The notes under the pieces were generated by a model. It saw only the letters and a program-made list of their open reading frames with translations. It was not told where the DNA came from and searched no databases. A stretch of 64,000 nt of DNA from NCBI GenBank assembly GCA_047619465.1, contig JBLHJW010000001.1, positions 37,769-101,768 of the forward strand. The letters are read 5' to 3'. Source of the DNA: CAYHDV01 sp047619465 (GTDB lineage: Bacteria; Patescibacteriota; Minisyncoccia; Phycocordibacterales; CSBR16-119). Below are positions 60,780-64,000 of this stretch, piece by piece. Position 1 is the first letter of the stretch. Every line of letters begins with the position of its first letter. The translations under genes and the position numbers were made by a program.

Positions 60780-61436
60780 CTACATTAGATACGGCTGAAT
60801 GTGTGCCATCACCAGCACAAGCAGAGCTAAGCCAACACTGGCAATACCTATTCTAAAGGTTATTTTAATATTTTTACTAGAGAGAAATTTTGAAAACAGA
60901 AGAGATGAAATAATGGTCCCTAACCCTATTAATCCTATATATAGAGCTAGCCCCAAAAGATACGATACAGGTATTCCCCCTAATGCCCCAAGTATGATAG
61001 CAAGAACCCAAGAAGTCAGAGAAACAACCCCGCTGAACAGTAGGTATGGTGTGTCTTCTAGGTCGTTAGGTTTATTCTTCTTAACTAAAAGCTCCCCAAC
61101 GTGCTTACCAATAAAAGGTAGATGAGCCAAATGAAATACAATACCGTTCAAGAGTAGAGTTCCTACAATTGTCATCTTTAAAAGAAATTTTGCAGACTGA
61201 GACAGATATTCTGGATTCATTCCAAAAAGCCCAACCCCAGAAATAATAAGTAGGATTAGCCCTAGCCAAGTCATCTGGCTTGAATATTTCATTATTCCAA
61301 ACTCGTCCTTAGAAATCTTCTTGTCTCTAAGTGAGGCAAAAAAAATGCCATCACTCGTAAATGCACCCCCCGCTCCGATGGCAACTCCAAATAAATGTAT
61401 TATTAAAAACAATGTGTGTAGTTGTGATGTTTCCAT
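60780..61436 (-). CDS. hypothetical polytopic membrane protein
   Basis: 218 residues from the ATG at 61436, with about six membrane helices (HTLFLIIHLFGVAIGAGGAF at the start). Two conserved-looking histidines occur in helix 1 (HTLFLIIHLFG), a feature of DUF2269-like heme or quinone membrane proteins, but the assignment is weak. TATAAT ends six bases before this start and supports it over 61451. Confidence 0.6.
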   Translation of the reverse strand: METSQLHTLFLIIHLFGVAIGAGGAFTSDGIFFASLRDKKISKDEFGIMKYSSQMTWLGLILLIISGVGLFGMNPEYLSQSAKFLLKMTIVGTLLLNGIVFHLAHLPFIGKHVGELLVKKNKPNDLEDTPYLLFSGVVSLTSWVLAIILGALGGIPVSYLLGLALYIGLIGLGTIISSLLFSKFLSSKNIKITFRIGIASVGLALLVLVMAHIQPYLM

Positions 61437-61442
61437 AAGCTC

Positions 61443-61448
61443 ATTATA
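61443..61448 (-). promoter_or_regulatory. -10 box of the 61436 gene
   Basis: TATAAT, six bases from the ATG. Confidence 0.55.
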
Positions 61449-61464
61449 CACTGACCCTCAAATC

Positions 61465-61495
61465 AAAAACATCCCATTATCCACGGGATGTTTTT
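61465..61495 (-). terminator. intrinsic terminator of the cyclophilin gene
   Basis: AAAAACATCCC/GGGATGTTTTT, next to the cyclophilin stop. Confidence 0.85.
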
Positions 61496-61510
61496 AATCT
61501 CAAAACAGAT

Positions 61511-62080
61511 CTATTTAATCTTTACACTAGAGATAACAACCTCATCTATTGGTCTATCTGCTCCATCAACCGGAGTGCCTGCTATAGCGAACACAGACTC
61601 CATCCCTTCTACTACTTTTCCAAATACAGTATGTTTTGGATCAAGACCACTGTTGTCTTGTGTGTTTATAAAGAATTGTGATCCGTTTGTGTTTGGTCCA
61701 GAATTTGCCATAGAAATAGTTCCGAGCAAGTTGTTGTTTTCTTCATGAATCTCATCTTCAAACTTGTATCCTGGACCACCTGTTCCCCACAAGTGAGACG
61801 AATCCAAATCCCTAGACTGTGGATCTCCTCCCTGAATCATAAAAGTTTCAATAACTCTGTGAAATCGGGTTCCATCGTAAAATCCTTCCCCGGCCAGTTT
61901 TATAAAATTCTCTACTGTTTTTGGTGCTTTGTCATCAAAAAGCTCAATTGTAATACTTCCTTTGTTTGTCTCCATAACTACTACTGTGTTTGTTGTTTCC
62001 ATGTTTGGTGATTTGTCTATAAATACAGTGGCTACAACTATAGCCGCTATACCTATTATTAAAATTATTGTTCTTTTCAT
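61511..62080 (-). CDS. cyclophilin-type peptidyl-prolyl isomerase, membrane-anchored
   Basis: 189 residues from the ATG at 62080 (MKRTIILIIGIAAIVVATVF, a membrane anchor). Cyclophilin core: DGTRFHRVIETFMIQGGDP (catalytic Arg/Phe), LGTISMANSGPNTNGSQFFI, and HTVFGKVVEGM. It folds exported proteins outside the membrane. TATACT ends seven bases before the ATG. It is the second extracytoplasmic prolyl isomerase of the window. Confidence 0.93.
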   Translation of the reverse strand: MKRTIILIIGIAAIVVATVFIDKSPNMETTNTVVVMETNKGSITIELFDDKAPKTVENFIKLAGEGFYDGTRFHRVIETFMIQGGDPQSRDLDSSHLWGTGGPGYKFEDEIHEENNNLLGTISMANSGPNTNGSQFFINTQDNSGLDPKHTVFGKVVEGMESVFAIAGTPVDGADRPIDEVVISSVKIK

Positions 62081-62099
62081 GAAGGCTAGTATATCAAAC

Positions 62100-62131
62100 A
62101 AAAACCCCCAACACTAATGTGTTAGGGGTTA
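62100..62131. terminator. bidirectional hairpin between cyclophilin and the 62203 gene
   Basis: AACCCC and AACAC pair with GTGTT and GGGGTT with one mismatch. T-rich tails occur on both sides. Confidence 0.6.
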
Positions 62132-62202
62132 AAAATACATTTAAGATAAAGAATTATTTCTATCTAGCCTTTCAATGTTTTATATTCCTTTATGTGAAAT
62201 AC

Positions 62203-62568
62203 CTACTGGTGTACTACGTCTATGGTCTTACTTCCCGAAATATAGCTAACACGATAAACCGTGTAAGTATCCATCTTTGGTATTTTTACCTTAGAGCCGA
62301 CAATGTTCTTTGTGTATAATCTTTTTCCGTCTACTGCGTAGATCTGAAGTAAAAATCCTTTTACATCAAAATCAAAATAAATAAACATATTCGCAGATGT
62401 TGTATCATCTATGAAAGCCACACATTCTTTACCTTCTTTTTCAGGGTCACCAGAAGCGCTTGCTTCAAAGATGTGACAGCTTAGCAAGAATATAATTAAT
62501 CCAGACAACCAGAACACCTTCTGTAATACACCTCCCTCCTTAGATGATTCAATTTTACTTTTCTTCAT
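62203..62568 (-). CDS. small secreted protein with Bacteroidota-like C-terminal sorting-type domain
   Basis: 121 residues from the ATG at 62568 (MKKSKIESSKEGG). A membrane or signal helix (VFWLSGLIIFLLSCHIF) precedes a short acidic region and then FLLQIYAVDGKRLYTKNIVGSKVKIPKM...YRVSYISGSKTIDVV, which follows the strand order of type IX sorting domains (xIYDxxGKxV...Gx-Y-x-V-x). It is essentially only that domain. T9SS genes are not in the window. A longer upstream reading to 62646 looks artificial. Confidence 0.5.
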   Translation of the reverse strand: MKKSKIESSKEGGVLQKVFWLSGLIIFLLSCHIFEASASGDPEKEGKECVAFIDDTTSANMFIYFDFDVKGFLLQIYAVDGKRLYTKNIVGSKVKIPKMDTYTVYRVSYISGSKTIDVVHQ

Positions 62569-62655
62569 TTTTTTGTTTATTTTTTTTATTTTATTATTTA
62601 AAGAACTATTGGAAGAAGAGCATATCACGTCTAAAAAATAATGCAACTATCAAAA

Positions 62656-62683
62656 AAAACCCGCCGCTAAGAAGGGTTTTTCT
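62656..62683. terminator. hairpin AAAAACCC/GGGTTTTT
   Basis: Eight-base stem with a weakly paired loop upstream of the 62568 gene; a T-rich run follows on both strands. Confidence 0.5.
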
Positions 62684-62925
62684 ATGTGCATTTATAGATA
62701 AATTTTGTGTCGTTTAGTGAAAAATTATCTAGTAAATGGCTCTGGTGATTTGTTCTTTTGAGTATCTACAAAATCTTACATAGCTAAATATTCAGAGAAT
62801 CAAGTCTCATCAATCCACCCCAAGAAGATGGTATTAAATTGCTCTCATTTGCTTTTCTAGGAGAAAGTATTGTCGAACTTGAGTTCTGTTTCTGAAAATT
62901 CCCCAAGAGGTTACATGTTTTTTAA

Positions 62926-63438
62926 TTAGATAAAAATAATATAAAGTGCCATTCCAGCCATCAATAGGTCCTCTATCAGAGTCACCCAGGTCATCGGAAC
63001 CTTAAAGACTGTCCCTAAACAAGCACATGGAATCTCTTCTTTCTTCTTTAGCTTTAGATATACACCAAATGCCCCCACGAGCATTATGACAAATGTTGCC
63101 CAGCTAGTAATCAGTATCTCAAAGTTAAGCAAGAAGGCTGCGGCAAGAGCCAGTTCAATAAATGGATAGGCTTTTGCATAAAGACCACTTCTCATGGCCA
63201 GAAGATCGTATTCTCTATACGCTTTTGCAAAGTCACTAAGTTTCATTACTTTTAACAATCCAAAGACTAAGAAGAATGAACCCATGAAATTTCGCATTAC
63301 TGGGGCAGGTTCCTCAGGTGGAAAAATTTCATTAAATATTAGAGTTAGGACAATAACCACAGCAATCATTCCAATTAATGGCAAGAATTTCTTAATCCCC
63401 TTTGGGTCTTCGTTATGCATTTTCATTTTATGTTCCAT
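62926..63438 (-). CDS. MauE/DoxX-like membrane protein
   Basis: 170 residues, about four membrane helices. The NFMGSFFLVFGLLKVMKLSDFAKAYREYDLLAMRSGLYAKAYPFIELALA region and the conserved CACLGTVFKVPMTWVTLIEDLLM segment follow the MauE/methylamine-utilisation and DoxX pattern. The paired cysteines suggest thiol or metal chemistry. It is two bases downstream of csoR, so copper- or sulfide-type induction is likely. Confidence 0.75.
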   Translation of the reverse strand: MEHKMKMHNEDPKGIKKFLPLIGMIAVVIVLTLIFNEIFPPEEPAPVMRNFMGSFFLVFGLLKVMKLSDFAKAYREYDLLAMRSGLYAKAYPFIELALAAAFLLNFEILITSWATFVIMLVGAFGVYLKLKKKEEIPCACLGTVFKVPMTWVTLIEDLLMAGMALYIIFI

Positions 63439-63439
63439 A

Positions 63440-63706
63440 TTATTTTTTCTTAACTAGTTTATAAACTTTCATGACCTCATCTCTGATCTTTTTTGATTGA
63501 CCTTTCTTAACCTGTTCTGTTACACAGCAAGACAGGTGCTCTTCCATTAGCTTGTCCTCTAGAGACCCCAGAGCCCCACGCAAAGCTGACGTCTGAGTAA
63601 TTACAGCAATACAGTACGAATCTTTCTCAACCATCTCCTTTATCCCTCGAAGCTGCCCCTCCATTCTTTTTAATCTATTAATCAGCTTTTCCTTATCTTT
63701 TTTCAT
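63440..63706 (-). CDS. csoR: CsoR/RcnR-family metal-sensing repressor
   Basis: 88 residues from the ATG at 63706 (MKKDKEKLINRLKRMEGQLRG). All-helical family with the Cu(I)-site pattern Cys-(His)-Cys: KDSYCIAVITQTSALRGALGSL and EEHLSCCV. The first Cys and the His/Cys pair match copper-type CsoR more than nickel-type RcnR or formaldehyde-type FrmR. A palindromic operator overlaps its -10 box, implying autoregulation of csoR and the MauE-like gene. Confidence 0.9.
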   Translation of the reverse strand: MKKDKEKLINRLKRMEGQLRGIKEMVEKDSYCIAVITQTSALRGALGSLEDKLMEEHLSCCVTEQVKKGQSKKIRDEVMKVYKLVKKK

Positions 63707-63712
63707 GAGTTT

Positions 63713-63735
63713 ATTATATACCCCCAATAGGTATA
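63713..63735 (-). promoter_or_regulatory. CsoR operator overlapping a leaderless -10 box
   Basis: Inverted repeat TATACC-7-GGTATA at 63717-63735 with C/G-rich centre (CCCAATA) matches the known CsoR operator layout. The csoR -10 (TATAAT, 63713-63718) overlaps its edge and ends six bases before the ATG. Confidence 0.75.
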
Positions 63736-63751
63736 TAGCAACAAGAGCTGT

Positions 63752-63786
63752 GTAAAAAAACCCTGTCACTACGCAGGATTTTTTTC
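63752..63786 (-). terminator. intrinsic terminator of the surface gene at the window edge
   Basis: TCCTG/CAGGG-type stem with seven A and seven T on the flanks, located after the stop of the partial gene. Confidence 0.7.
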
Positions 63787-63816
63787 ATTTTTTTATTTTA
63801 GTGGAAACAATTAGAA

Positions 63817-64000
63817 CTAACGTACGAAGATCTTAGCAAAGAATGTAACTATTGGTCTAAAGAATGAATTACTTGCAGCAGAGGCGGTAAGTGTAGAGTT
63901 TCTTTCAGAGGTTACTTCTTCTCCTTCGGTATCTAGTACTTCTACTGTAGCTTCACAGAAGTTTGCTCCCCATAGGTTGAATGTAGCTAGTCTGTAGGTT
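63817..64000 (-). CDS. surface protein, 3' end only (cut by window edge)
   Basis: The last 60 codons are visible. They encode TYRLATFNLWGANFCEATVE, a short Glu-rich hinge (TEGEEVTSE) and the tail NSFFRPIVTFFAKIFVR. The DNA from 63931 to 64000 is 69/70 identical to the 537-residue surface gene at 42028-43641, and the protein tail is conserved. It is a paralogue or recombined module; the upstream part lies outside the window. Confidence 0.8.
   Translation of the reverse strand, partial: TYRLATFNLWGANFCEATVEVLDTEGEEVTSERNSTLTASAASNSFFRPIVTFFAKIFVR
63931..64000 (-). repeat. 70-bp near-identical block shared with 42139-42208
   Basis: Reaches the window edge, so the full length of identity is unknown. 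Confidence 0.95.

Noticed and set aside
62690..62925. Fragments resembling a helix-turn-helix (RYSKEQITRAIY) on the minus strand
   Set aside because: Too short and broken by several stops; chance similarity cannot be excluded.
1..64000. Possibility that the Bacteroidota-like genes mean a chimeric assembly or a Bacteroidota genome
   Set aside because: These genes lie among Patescibacteria-type genes on both sides without a visible break in composition, and the same promoter and terminator style continues across; acquisition is the simpler reading, but read-coverage checks were not possible.
1..64000. CRISPR array, rRNA, tRNA, prophage or complete insertion sequence
   Set aside because: No regularly spaced repeats, T-arm motifs, rRNA signatures, transposase or integrase genes were seen anywhere in the window.

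Overview
The window reads as a stretch of an AT-rich, small-genome bacterium of the Candidate Phyla Radiation (Patescibacteria, Parcubacteria-like). This is inferred from gene content, not from a marker-gene tree. The clues are a very large surface protein with an N-terminal peptidoglycan-binding domain, a DUF5667-type secreted protein, an EF-P with an unusual tip loop, an isoleucyl-tRNA synthetase carrying an extra domain, many single-pass Ig/beta-propeller surface proteins, and almost no Shine-Dalgarno sequences. About a dozen genes instead have a TATAAT/TATACT-like -10 box ending 6-7 bases before the ATG, which predicts leaderless mRNAs. No rRNA, tRNA, CRISPR array or complete insertion sequence was seen.

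Layout. 0.1-8.4 kb is accessory: a polysaccharide flippase, a decayed gmd remnant, a Bacteroidota-style collagen-like surface protein, a GIY-YIG nuclease between palindromic repeats, and a 1135-residue putative S-layer protein with a ~670-base structured leader. 8.4-16.7 kb is informational: a self-regulating HTH protein with palindromic operators, ftsK, recA, efp, and the rpsF-ssb-rpsR operon. 16.8-34.7 kb holds housekeeping genes, mostly on the minus strand: tatD, metG, an AI-2E permease, glyS, recO, ileS under a T-box, argS and glyA, plus two orphan DnaA-domain-IV-like genes in a duplicated cassette arrangement. 34.7-36.4 kb and the facing minus-strand gene form a dTMP-supply group (DUF1599, thyA, dCMP deaminase). 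37.1-38.4 kb is secE-nusG-rplK (secE is only 56 codons), followed by a decayed methyltransferase.

38.8-45.4 kb encodes three large surface proteins; the third, on the plus strand with its own strong promoter, again looks Bacteroidota-derived. 45.5-52.2 kb is a SIMPL protein, a membrane protein and a MacAB-like efflux operon with an FKBP. 52.2-54.5 kb has an ATP-cone/PD-(D/E)XK nuclease, a probable non-coding RNA region and an unknown protein. 54.6-56.7 kb is a CcdA-DsbA-peroxiredoxin thiol-redox operon. 56.7-62.6 kb carries small envelope proteins, an animal-type class I aldolase, a stomatin, CysQ, a cyclophilin and a small protein with a Bacteroidota-like C-terminus. 62.9-63.7 kb is a CsoR repressor with a MauE-like membrane protein and a visible CsoR operator. 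The window ends inside a surface-protein gene whose 3' end is nearly identical in DNA to that of the gene at 42.0-43.6 kb.

Together the genes show a streamlined core (translation, recombination, dTMP supply) between blocks of fast-changing surface genes, where most of the unusual signals lie: repeats, decayed genes, shared 3' modules and apparent horizontal acquisitions.
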